NCBI GenBank assembly: GCA_028284325.1
Contig: JANQRX010000011.1
Span: 75,792 to 120,817 of the forward strand
Reading direction: 5' to 3'
DNA length: 45,026 bases
Source of the DNA: Bauldia sp.
GTDB taxonomy: Bacteria > Pseudomonadota > Alphaproteobacteria > Rhizobiales > Kaistiaceae
Below the pieces are notes generated by a model. The model saw only the letters and a list, made by a program, of their open reading frames with translations, ran no database searches and was not told the origin of the DNA. Position numbers and translations under genes: made by a program. This document shows positions 34,882-43,477 of the stretch, one piece after another. Numbering within the stretch: position 1 is the stretch's first letter; each line of letters opens with the position of its first letter.

Positions 34882-35559
34882 TCAGGCGTCGAAGGCGTAG
34901 CCGGCACCGCGCACCGTGCGGATGAGGTCGCGGCCGGGCCCCAGCGCGCGGCGCAAACGCCCGATATGGACATCGACGGTGCGCTCGTCGACATAGACGT
35001 TGCGCCCCCAGACGCCGTCGAGAAGCTGCGCCCGCGACTGAACCCGCGTCGGGTTCTGCATCAGGAACTCCAGCAGCCTGAACTCCGTCGGCCCGAGTCG
35101 TAGTTCGCGACCGTCGCGCCGGACCCTGTGGGTCTCGCGGTCAAGTTCGATGCCGCCGTTCTTCAGGACCGAGGCGATCAGTTCCGGATTGGCGCGCCGT
35201 AAGGTCGCGCGGACCCGCGCCATCAGCTCCGGCACCGAGAACGGCTTGACGACATAGTCGTCGGCGCCGGTGGCGAGGCCGCGGACGCGTTCGGACTCCT
35301 CGCCCCGCGCGGTCAGCATGATGATCGGCAGGCGCCGTGTGGTCTCGCGCGCCCTGAGACGGCGGCAGAGCTCAATCCCCGAGACGCCCGGCAGCATCCA
35401 GTCGAGCAGCAGAAGGTCCGGGACGCTCTCGGAGAGCCGCATCTCCGCTTCGTCGCCGCGCTCGATCGTCGCGACGTCATACCCCTCGGCCTCCAGGTTG
35501 TATTTGAGCATGAGCAGCAGCGGCTGCTCGTCCTCGACGACCATGATCCGGGGTTTCAT
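34882..35559 (-). CDS. phoB: phosphate regulon response regulator PhoB
   Basis: 225 residues. Receiver domain at 1-120 with phosphoacceptor Asp53 in LLLLDWMLPG and acidic pocket VVEDE; Thr in MLTARGEE and Lys in DDYVVKPFS. Winged-helix OmpR-type domain with LGPTEFRLLEFLMQNPTRVQ and DVHIGRLRRALGPGRDLIRT at the C-terminus. The ATG overlaps the phoU stop (ATGA). It is phosphorylated by PhoR (41112-42398) and should bind the Pho box before pstS. Confidence 0.95.
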   Translation of the reverse strand: MKPRIMVVEDEQPLLLMLKYNLEAEGYDVATIERGDEAEMRLSESVPDLLLLDWMLPGVSGIELCRRLRARETTRRLPIIMLTARGEESERVRGLATGADDYVVKPFSVPELMARVRATLRRANPELIASVLKNGGIELDRETHRVRRDGRELRLGPTEFRLLEFLMQNPTRVQSRAQLLDGVWGRNVYVDERTVDVHIGRLRRALGPGRDLIRTVRGAGYAFDA

Positions 35560-36305
35560 GTCTTCTTGCCGTCGTCCTCGTCGTCGCTCTTGAAGACAAC
35601 CGCCGTCAGGCTCGATGTGTCCTTCTTCGGGCGTTCCTGCTCAAGCTGGTTGCCGGTCACGACATAGTGGAGGGTCTCGGCGATGTTGGTGGCGTGGTCG
35701 CCGATGCGCTCCAGGTTCTTGGAGCAGAACAGGAGGTGGGTGCAGAAGGTGATCGTCCGCGGGTCCTCCATCATGTAGGTCAGGAGCTCGCGGAACAGTG
35801 AGGTGTTGAGGGCGTCGATCTCCTCGTCGCGCTCCCAGACTTGGAGGGCAAGCTCAAGATCACGCTGGCCGTACGCGTCGAGGATGTTCTTCATCTGCTC
35901 GAGGCTCAATTCGGCGATGTGCTCCAGCCCGGCGAGCGGACGGCGGGCGCCGAAATCAGCCTCGATGGCGATGACGCGCTTGGCGGTGTTCTTGGCCAGG
36001 TCGCCGACGCGTTCGAGATCGTTGGCCACGTGGATCGCGGCGACGACTTCGCGCAGGTCCTGCGCCATCGGCTGGCGCAGCGCGATCATCTGGATCGCGC
36101 TCTCCTCGATCTGCCGCTGCATCTCGTCGACCTGCTTGTCGCGCTCGATGACCGTGTTGGCGAGGCCGAGGTCGCGGCGCATCAGCGCGGTGACGGCATC
36201 GGCGATCAACTGCTCGCAGATACCGCCCATCTCGGCGATGCCGGTGGTGAGCCGCCCGAGTTCCTCGTCGAACGAGGCAACGATGTGATCGGATGATGAA
36301 ACCAT
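35556..36305 (-). CDS. phoU: phosphate-uptake regulator PhoU
   Basis: 249 residues of two PhoU three-helix bundles: EELGRLTTGIAEMGGICEQL at the start, EMQRQIEESAIQMIALRQPM, and ANDLERVGDLAKNTAKRVIA; the second half repeats as SKNLERIGDHATNIAETLHY. The E-x3-D-x-x-x-N metal-binding pattern is present in both. PhoU inhibits PhoR when the Pst system is saturated. The tail ends DDEDDGKKT. GGAGG lies upstream of the ATG at 36305, and pstB ends 17 bases before. Confidence 0.94.
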   Translation of the reverse strand: MVSSSDHIVASFDEELGRLTTGIAEMGGICEQLIADAVTALMRRDLGLANTVIERDKQVDEMQRQIEESAIQMIALRQPMAQDLREVVAAIHVANDLERVGDLAKNTAKRVIAIEADFGARRPLAGLEHIAELSLEQMKNILDAYGQRDLELALQVWERDEEIDALNTSLFRELLTYMMEDPRTITFCTHLLFCSKNLERIGDHATNIAETLHYVVTGNQLEQERPKKDTSSLTAVVFKSDDEDDGKKT

Positions 36306-36322
36306 GATGGGCGGCGCCTCCT

Positions 36323-37168
<846 letters not shown>

Positions 37169-37182
37169 GGATCAGCCCGCCT

Positions 37183-38475
37183 CTACCATTTGCGCTCAAG
37201 GCGCTGCCGCAAGAAGATCGCCACGCCGTTCATCACGATGAGGAAGCCGAGCAGCACGAGAATACCGGCCGACGTGCGCGCGACAAAGCCGCGCTCGGGG
37301 CTATCGGCCCAGATGAAGATCTGCGTCGGCAGCGCCGTCGAGGCGTCCAGAAGGCCGCCGGGCGGGCTGGTGATGAAGGCGTTCATGCCGATCAGGAGCA
37401 GCGGCGCGGTCTCACCCAGTGCCTGCGCCAGGCCGATGATGGCGCCGGTCAGGATGCCCGGCATCGCCAGCGGCAGGACGTGGTGCGTCATCACCTGATG
37501 CTTGGACGCGCCGACGCCGAGTGCGGCTTCGCGGATCGACGGCGGCACGGCCTTGAGCGCCGCGCGGGTCACGATGATCATGGTCGGCAAGGTCATCAGG
37601 GCGAGGACCATGCCGCCGACCAGCGGCGCCGATCGCGGCAGGCCGAAGAAGTTCAGGAACACCGCCAGGCCGAGCAGACCGAAGACGATCGACGGGACGG
37701 CGGCCAGATTGTTGATGTTGACCTCGATCAGGTCCGTCCAGCGGTTGGCCGGCGCGAACTCCTCCAGGTAAACGGCGGCGGCGATCCCGATCGGGAAGGA
37801 AATCAGGAAACAGACCAGGAGCGCGTAGAACGAGCCGACGATGGCGCCGGACAGTCCGGCCAGTTCGGGGAAGCGGCTGTCGGCGTTGAAGAACAGCCCC
37901 CAGTTGAACGGCGCCGCAATGCGCCCCTCGGCGTCGAGGGTATCGAACCATGCGATCTGCCGGTCGGATATGCGCCGGCGATCCTCCGGCGTTTCGCGGA
38001 CGATCGTGCCCTTGTTGAACTGGTCGACGGGATCGGCGGCGGGGATCGCAAGCGTGACCGTGGTGCCGACCAGCGACGGATTAGCGGCGACGTGATCGCG
38101 CAGGAGGAAGGGCGCGTTGTTGGTCAGGAGTTGCGACAGCGACCGTAGCTCGGAGCGCTCGACCTCGTCGAATTTGGCCGCCAGCGAATCGGCGACGACG
38201 GTCCTGAAACGCCGGCTCGACCGCGGATCGGTGGGATCGATGTCGGCCGGGATGGTGAAATCGACCGTGATCATCGTCTGCACGAAGGCGCGATAACCGC
38301 TGAATGAGAGCGTGGTGATCAGAACCGCCAGGAGACCGATGGCGATCGAGATCGCACCAATGCCGATCCATTGCAGACGCCTGTCGGCCGCGTGACGGGA
38401 CCTGCGCCGCCGCACGGCGTCGGGGGCGCTCCAGTCGACGGGACGCGGCAGTTGATGGTCGTCGGCAACGGTCAT
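37183..38475 (-). CDS. pstA: phosphate ABC transporter permease PstA
   Basis: 430 residues, longer than E. coli PstA because of an N-terminal extension and a periplasmic insertion of about 140 residues between the first and second membrane helices. The core carries FSYALLVCFLISFPIGIAAA-type segments, EFAPANRWTDLIEVNINNLA and the EAA-loop REAALGVGASKHQVMTHHVL. The long form is common in alphaproteobacteria. The start overlaps nothing; the gap to pstC is 10 bases. Confidence 0.95.
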   Translation of the reverse strand: MTVADDHQLPRPVDWSAPDAVRRRRSRHAADRRLQWIGIGAISIAIGLLAVLITTLSFSGYRAFVQTMITVDFTIPADIDPTDPRSSRRFRTVVADSLAAKFDEVERSELRSLSQLLTNNAPFLLRDHVAANPSLVGTTVTLAIPAADPVDQFNKGTIVRETPEDRRRISDRQIAWFDTLDAEGRIAAPFNWGLFFNADSRFPELAGLSGAIVGSFYALLVCFLISFPIGIAAAVYLEEFAPANRWTDLIEVNINNLAAVPSIVFGLLGLAVFLNFFGLPRSAPLVGGMVLALMTLPTMIIVTRAALKAVPPSIREAALGVGASKHQVMTHHVLPLAMPGILTGAIIGLAQALGETAPLLLIGMNAFITSPPGGLLDASTALPTQIFIWADSPERGFVARTSAGILVLLGFLIVMNGVAIFLRQRLERKW

Positions 38476-38485
38476 CGATCGTTCC

Positions 38486-39856
38486 TCAGTCGTACTGCTC
38501 GCGGTATTTGCGCACGACCCTGAGCGCGACGACGTTCAGCCCCAGGGTCACGATGAACAGCACCAGGCCGAGGGCGAACGCCGCCAGGGTCTTGGGACTG
38601 TCGAATTCCGTGTCGCCGATCAGCAGCGTCACGATCTGCACCGTGACGGTGGTCACCGAATCGAGCGGATTGGCCGTCAGCCTGGCGATCAGGCCGGCCG
38701 CCATCAGCACGATCATGGTCTCGCCGATGGCGCGGCTGACGCCCAGCAGGATGCCGCCGACGATGCCCGGCAGCGCCGCCGGCAGGAGAACCCTGATCAT
38801 GGTCTCGCCCGGTGTGGCGCCGAGCGCCAGCGATCCGTCGCGCATGGCGCGCGGCACCGCGTTCAGCGCATCGTCGGACAACGACGAGATGAACGGAATG
38901 ATCATGATACCCATCACCGCACCGGCGGCGAGCGCACTGTTGGGCGAGACGCCGATACCGATCAGACCGCCGGCCTGGCGCATGGCCGGCGCGACGGTGA
39001 GGACGGCAAAGAAGCCGTAGACCACGGTCGGGACACCGGCGAGGATTTCCATGATCGGCTTGACGACGGCCCGAACCGTGTCGCTGGCGAACTCGCCGAG
39101 ATAGATGGCGGTGAGCAGGCCGATCGGGGTCGCCACCAGCATGGCGATGGCGGCCACCAGCAACGTGCCGGCGAACACCGGAACGGCGCCGAAGGCGCCG
39201 GCGCCGGCGATCTGGTCCTCGCGGAGCGCAATCTGCGGCTCCCATTTGAGGCCGAAGAGGAAATCGGTGATCGGCACCAGGGCGAAGAAGCGCGATGCCT
39301 CGAACACCAGCGACGCGACGATGCCGATCGTGGTGGCGATGGCGACCACCGAACAGGCGATCATCAGCCCCGACAGCACCAGTTCGAAATTGTTGCGAGC
39401 GCGGTAGCGATGGCTGAGCTGCGACCGGGCGATGAACAGCGCCACGAGCATCAGCGCCAGAACGACGACGACCATCGCCCAGCGGGCGATGGTGCTCCAC
39501 GCCGCGTAGCGGGCAGCGGCGGCCTCGATCTCGGCCGTCGGCTCGGAGAAGATCCGCCCCGCGGCGACGTTCTTGATCTCCGACAGGATCAGTTGGACCT
39601 CGCCGACATCGTCCGGCAGATCAGGTATCGAGCCGATGATGAGGTTGTCGACGACCGTGCCCTGGAGAAGCAGCCACAGGAGCACCAGAACGAGGGCCGG
39701 AATGCCCACCCAGGCGGCGACGAAGGCGCCGTGGTAGCCGGGCAGCGAGTGCATCGCGACGCCATGCCGGGCCAGGATGCGCGAACCGGTGGCACGGCCG
39801 ACGACATAGGCGATGGCCGTCAGCGCCACGATCAGCAGAAAAGTAAGACCCGCCAA
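38486..39856 (-). CDS. pstC: phosphate ABC transporter permease PstC
   Basis: 456 residues, also an extended alphaproteobacterial form, with an N-terminal pair of helices and an extra periplasmic segment. The core has SLVFEASRFFALVPITDFLF, then YLGEFASDTVRAVVKPIMEI, then AGVPTVVYGFFAVLTVAP and the EAA loop DGSLALGATPGETMIRVLLP. It ends VVALRVVRKYREQYD. The start is a TTG at 39856 with GGGGAAG just upstream. The gap to pstS holds two strong stem-loops. Confidence 0.95.
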   Translation of the reverse strand: MAGLTFLLIVALTAIAYVVGRATGSRILARHGVAMHSLPGYHGAFVAAWVGIPALVLVLLWLLLQGTVVDNLIIGSIPDLPDDVGEVQLILSEIKNVAAGRIFSEPTAEIEAAAARYAAWSTIARWAMVVVVLALMLVALFIARSQLSHRYRARNNFELVLSGLMIACSVVAIATTIGIVASLVFEASRFFALVPITDFLFGLKWEPQIALREDQIAGAGAFGAVPVFAGTLLVAAIAMLVATPIGLLTAIYLGEFASDTVRAVVKPIMEILAGVPTVVYGFFAVLTVAPAMRQAGGLIGIGVSPNSALAAGAVMGIMIIPFISSLSDDALNAVPRAMRDGSLALGATPGETMIRVLLPAALPGIVGGILLGVSRAIGETMIVLMAAGLIARLTANPLDSVTTVTVQIVTLLIGDTEFDSPKTLAAFALGLVLFIVTLGLNVVALRVVRKYREQYD

Positions 39857-39876
39857 GACTTCCCCGCCCGGTTATC

Positions 39877-39943
39877 GTGCCCGGTTACCGGGCACGTATC
39901 AGAGTCGGTGCGACCGCGCGAGTCCGGTGACCCGCGCGGTCGC
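39877..39943 (-). other. two stem-loops between pstS and pstC
   Basis: GTGCCCGG (39877-39884) pairs with CCGGGCAC (39888-39895) around TTA, and GCGACCGCGCG (39910-39920) pairs with CGCGCGGTCGC (39933-39943) around twelve bases. Neither has a T-tract. In other bacteria hairpins at this site hold back transcription or protect the pstS message so that binding protein exceeds permease; that function is inferred here. Confidence 0.6.
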
Positions 39944-39955
39944 AGATCGAACAGG

Positions 39956-40996
39956 CTAGCTGCCGTAGCGGGTCATGTGCATGGAGCCACCGACCGATTC
40001 GCGGGTGGCGTCACGCTGCTCCATCGACAGCGGGATCAGGCCACGCTCGGTGAGGTAGCCGCCGTCGCCGAAGGCTTCCTCCGAAACGTACTCGGTGACG
40101 AACTCCTCGAGGCCGTCGATCACGCCGCGATGCGCGTTCTTGATGTAGAAGAACAGCGGGCGGGAGACCTTGTAATCGCCGCTGGCGATGGTCTCGACCG
40201 AGGGGCCGATACCCTCGACGGGCACGCCCTTCAGGGTGTCGAGGTTCTCGAACAGGAACGAGTAGCCGAAGATGCCGTAGGCGGTGTCGTCCGCGTTCAG
40301 GCGCTGAACGATCAGGTTGTCGTTCTCACCAGCCTCGATGAACGGGCCGTCCTGCCGCATCCGCTGGCAGACTTCGTCCTTGCGGTCGCCGTCAAGGGCC
40401 TCGATCGCGGCGAAGGCTTCGCAGCCCTCTTCCATGACCAGCTCGACGAAGGCGTCGCGGGTGCCGGAGGTCGGCGGCGGGCCGAAGACCTGGATGGCGA
40501 CGTCCGGGAGCGAAGCGTCGATGTCCGACCACTTCTGGAAGGGGTTGTCGACAACCGCACCGTCAACCTCGACCTCGGCGGCGAGCGCCTGGAAGATCTG
40601 GGCCTTGGTCAGGTCGACGCCCGACTCGTTGGCGCGGGCCGTGGCGATCGACAAACCGTCGAAGCCGATGAGGACCTCGGTGATCGAGTCGACACCGTTC
40701 TCGAGGCAGAGCTGGTACTCCGACTCCTTCATGGCGCGCGAAGCGCCGGTGATGTCGGCATGATCTTCACCGATGCCTTCGCAGAAGATCTTCATGCCGC
40801 CGCCGGTACCGGTCGACTCGACGACCGGAGCGGACTTGCCGGTCAGGTTCGCGAATTCTTCCGCCACGGCCTGGGTGAAGGGAAACACCGTGGACGATCC
40901 GACGATGCGGATCTGATCGCGCGCCACGGCGGCGCCCGTCATCGTCGCTGTCGCAAAGGCGACCGCGGCGATGCCGGTCAAGAACTTGCTGGTCAT
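39956..40996 (-). CDS. pstS: periplasmic phosphate-binding protein PstS
   Basis: 346 residues. Signal peptide MTSKFLTGIAAVAFATATM to about residue 25 (AVA-RD), then IRIVGSSTVFPFTQAVAEEF with the phosphate-binding Ser-Ser-Thr, ESTGTGGGMKIFCEGIGEDH, DITGASRAMKESEY, and SGTRDAFVELVMEEGCEAF. This matches the PstS/SphX type common in alphaproteobacteria. AAGGAG lies 7 bases before the ATG. It is first in pstSCAB-phoU-phoB. Confidence 0.95.
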   Translation of the reverse strand: MTSKFLTGIAAVAFATATMTGAAVARDQIRIVGSSTVFPFTQAVAEEFANLTGKSAPVVESTGTGGGMKIFCEGIGEDHADITGASRAMKESEYQLCLENGVDSITEVLIGFDGLSIATARANESGVDLTKAQIFQALAAEVEVDGAVVDNPFQKWSDIDASLPDVAIQVFGPPPTSGTRDAFVELVMEEGCEAFAAIEALDGDRKDEVCQRMRQDGPFIEAGENDNLIVQRLNADDTAYGIFGYSFLFENLDTLKGVPVEGIGPSVETIASGDYKVSRPLFFYIKNAHRGVIDGLEEFVTEYVSEEAFGDGGYLTERGLIPLSMEQRDATRESVGGSMHMTRYGS

Positions 40997-41078
40997 GGAT
41001 GGCTCCTTAAGAGATCGGGAGCGCGACGCCCCCGTTTGCGCGTGCGCGGACCGCCCCGCGGCCCGTCCGACGGCTTCC

Positions 41079-41111
41079 TTCTAAGGGACCACGACGAAAG
41101 TTATGTGACAG
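41079..41111 (-). promoter_or_regulatory. Pho box and -10 upstream of pstS
   Basis: On the minus strand CTGTCAC (41111-41105), ATAA and CTTTCGT (41100-41094) make a near-consensus PhoB half-site pair with 11-base repeat spacing. TTAGAA (41084-41079) follows at the distance expected when PhoB replaces the -35. The transcript would begin about 75 bases before the pstS ATG. The box begins at the phoR stop. Confidence 0.72.
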
Positions 41112-42398
41112 TCAGACGCCTTGGTTTTCCTTGGTTTTCACCTCAGGAGCGGGCGCGGCCGGAAACGGGAACGAGACGGTGAAAGTCGCCCCCTCGCCCG
41201 GAACGCTCTCCACCGCCAGGCGTCCGCGGTGGCGAGCGAGCACGTGCTTGACGATCGCCAGCCCGAGGCCGGTGCCGCGGTGCTCACGGCTGACTTCCTC
41301 GTCGACCCGGTAGAAGCGTTCGGTCAGCCGCGGCAGGTGTTCCGGCGCGATACCGGGGCCATCATCGCGGATCGCAACCGCCGCCCCACCGTCGTCGGCC
41401 TCGAGCCGGACCTCGACCCGCCCGCCGGACCGGCCGTACTTGCAGGCGTTCTCGATCAGGTTGGCGAAGACCTGCACCAGCTCGTCATGGTCGCCGACCA
41501 TGTCGATCGGGCCGTCCGGGACCTCGGTCTTGATGACGACACCCAGGTCGCGGGCGAGCGGTTCCAGCGTCTCCACCACGTGGAGGACGATGCGCGCCAG
41601 GTCGACCTCGCCGACCGGCAGCACGTGGGCCTTCATCTCCACCCGGCTCAGCGACAGGAGATCGTCGATCAGCCGGCGCATGCGGTCGGCCTGGTCCTTC
41701 ATGATGGCCAGGAAGCGGTCGCGGGCGTCGGAATCCTCGCGCGCCGGGCCCTGCAGCGTCTCGATGAAGCCGGTGACCGAGGCGAGCGGCGTGCGCAACT
41801 CGTGGCTGGCGTTGGCGACGAAGTCCATCCTGATCTGGTCGGTCTTGTACTGCTCGGTCCTGTCGTCGAACACCATCAGGACGAAGGCCGGCGTCTCGTC
41901 CGCCAGATCGAAGCCGGCGAGCCAGACCGAGAACCGCCGCTCGGTCGGCACCCGCTCGATGAGGGCGACGCGCTCCGGCGCGCCACCGGCAGCGACGCGG
42001 TCGAAGGCGCTGCGGAGGTCGGGCGTGCGCAGGCGAATGGCCAGGGCATCGCCGCTGCGCAGCGAAAACGCCTCGGTGGCGCGGGCATTGGCGTGGCGGA
42101 TGACACCCGAGGCATCGACGACCAGGCTGGGATTCGGCAGCGCCTCGGCCAGGGAGCGCGCGGCGATATCCGGTTCGGACTGCGGTTGCGGCCCCTGCCC
42201 CGTGGACGCCGCGGACGAGGTTTCCGGTGTCAGGGCAAGGATGGCGATCAGTCCGCCGAAGAGAAGAAACGCCACTTCGACCGCCAGCCAGCCGAGCGCC
42301 GTCAGCGCGATAAGGACGGCCGCGCCCGCCAGCAGCGGCCAGCGAAGTTGAACGATTCTTGACACAATGCCCGCGTTTATGGCTCCACCGCGACCCAC
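41112..42398 (-). CDS. phoR: phosphate regulon sensor kinase PhoR
   Basis: 428 residues with GTG start (a GTG at 42365 is an alternative). Two adjacent membrane helices at about 21-57, a PAS domain at about 83-182 (LPNPSLVVDASGVIRHANAR), HisKA with His199 in FVANASHELRTPLASV, and the ATPase with N-box ANLIENACKYG, G1 DDGPGIAPEHL and G2 GTGLGLAIVKHVL. No periplasmic sensor domain, as in PhoR. Close association with pst genes makes the assignment firm. It precedes pstS in the same direction, the Pho box beginning at its stop. Confidence 0.95.
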   Translation of the reverse strand: MGRGGAINAGIVSRIVQLRWPLLAGAAVLIALTALGWLAVEVAFLLFGGLIAILALTPETSSAASTGQGPQPQSEPDIAARSLAEALPNPSLVVDASGVIRHANARATEAFSLRSGDALAIRLRTPDLRSAFDRVAAGGAPERVALIERVPTERRFSVWLAGFDLADETPAFVLMVFDDRTEQYKTDQIRMDFVANASHELRTPLASVTGFIETLQGPAREDSDARDRFLAIMKDQADRMRRLIDDLLSLSRVEMKAHVLPVGEVDLARIVLHVVETLEPLARDLGVVIKTEVPDGPIDMVGDHDELVQVFANLIENACKYGRSGGRVEVRLEADDGGAAVAIRDDGPGIAPEHLPRLTERFYRVDEEVSREHRGTGLGLAIVKHVLARHRGRLAVESVPGEGATFTVSFPFPAAPAPEVKTKENQGV

Positions 42399-42471
42399 GC
42401 GTCCCGGGCGACGGCCAAGGAACCCGGCCCGCTCCGGTCGCGCGGCGCGGGGTCAAATTGCGACGGCCACG

Positions 42472-42500
42472 TTATAAGGGCGGTATCGGCGGGATCACAA
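42472..42500 (-). promoter_or_regulatory. promoter of phoR
   Basis: TTGTGA (42500-42495) and TTATAA (42477-42472) are separated by exactly 17 bases on the minus strand. The -10 is self-complementary, so it could also serve ppk2 in the other direction, but no matching -35 is visible there. No Pho box was seen, so phoR may be expressed independently of phosphate. Confidence 0.55.
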
Positions 42501-42513
42501 CCGACAACCACCC

Positions 42514-43467
42514 ATGCAGACCAAGGATCGCGACTTGCCTCACGCCGCAGCGCCTACCCGCAAACACACAGACCGCGACAACAACGCCGCGATGCCGGCC
42601 GTTCTCGCGCCCACCCTCGACGCACCGCCCGTGGAAACCCGGCACGGCACGTTCGATCTGGACGATCCGGTGCTGCCGCGGTGGATCGACGACAACGCGC
42701 TGGCCTCGGACGGCTACCCCTATGCCAGGCGGATGAAGAACCGCGCCTACGAATCGACATTGCAGGCTTTGCAAATCGAGCTCGTGAAGCTGCAGCGGCA
42801 CATCGTCGAGACCGGTGCACGGATCGCCGTGGTGATGGAGGGCCGGGACGCGGCCGGCAAGGGCGGCGCGATCGGCGCCCTGCGGCGCTACATGAGCCGC
42901 CGCACCGTGCGCATGGTGGCGCTGCCGAAACCGAACGACCGCGAACGCGGCCAGTGGTATTTCCAGCGCTATGTCGACCACCTGCCGACGCGGGGCGAAA
43001 TGGTCCTGTTCGACCGCTCATGGTACAACCGGGCGGGCGTCGAACCGGTCATGGGGTTCTGTACGCCGGAGGAAGCGGCGTCGTTTCTCGACCAGGCGCC
43101 GGAGTTCGAACGCATGCTCGTTCAGGACGGTATCCTGTTGTTCAAGTTCTGGCTGAGCATCGGGCGCGAAACACAGCTCAAGCGTTTCCACGCCAGGCGG
43201 CACAATCCGCTCAAGATCTGGAAACTGTCGCCGATCGACTATGTCGCGCTGGAGAAGTTCGACGCCTACTCGGAGGCGCGCGACCGCATGTTTGCGGCGA
43301 CCCACACGCCTGCCGCACCCTGGTCGGTGGTGCTGGCCAACGACAAACGCCGCGCGCGCATCAATATCGCCCGCCATATCCTGACCGGTATCGACTACCC
43401 CGGTCGCGACGCCGATGCCGTGGGCGCGGTCGATCAGGCCATCCTGGCACCGCCCGTAGCGGCGTAG
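42514..43467 (+). CDS. ppk2: polyphosphate kinase 2
   Basis: 317 residues. PPK2 transfers phosphate between polyphosphate and nucleotides. Walker [11 protein letters not shown] at 109-118, lid segment [20 protein letters not shown] and Walker B-like [18 protein letters not shown] at about 167-183 are intact; [15 protein letters not shown] and [19 protein letters not shown] follow. It matches the class I subfamily. The first 40 residues are unusually hydrophilic. No strong ribosome site precedes either ATG 42514 or 42592. It is divergent from phoR, linking polyphosphate handling with phosphate sensing. Confidence 0.94.
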   Translation: MQTKDRDLPHAAAPTRKHTDRDNNAAMPAVLAPTLDAPPVETRHGTFDLDDPVLPRWIDDNALASDGYPYARRMKNRAYESTLQALQIELVKLQRHIVETGARIAVVMEGRDAAGKGGAIGALRRYMSRRTVRMVALPKPNDRERGQWYFQRYVDHLPTRGEMVLFDRSWYNRAGVEPVMGFCTPEEAASFLDQAPEFERMLVQDGILLFKFWLSIGRETQLKRFHARRHNPLKIWKLSPIDYVALEKFDAYSEARDRMFAATHTPAAPWSVVLANDKRRARINIARHILTGIDYPGRDADAVGAVDQAILAPPVAA

Positions 43468-43477
43468 CGGCGCGGCC

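Noticed and set aside
39410-41182. 590-residue plus-strand frame across pstC and pstS
   Set aside because: Antisense to two well-identified genes and crosses the intergenic stem-loops.
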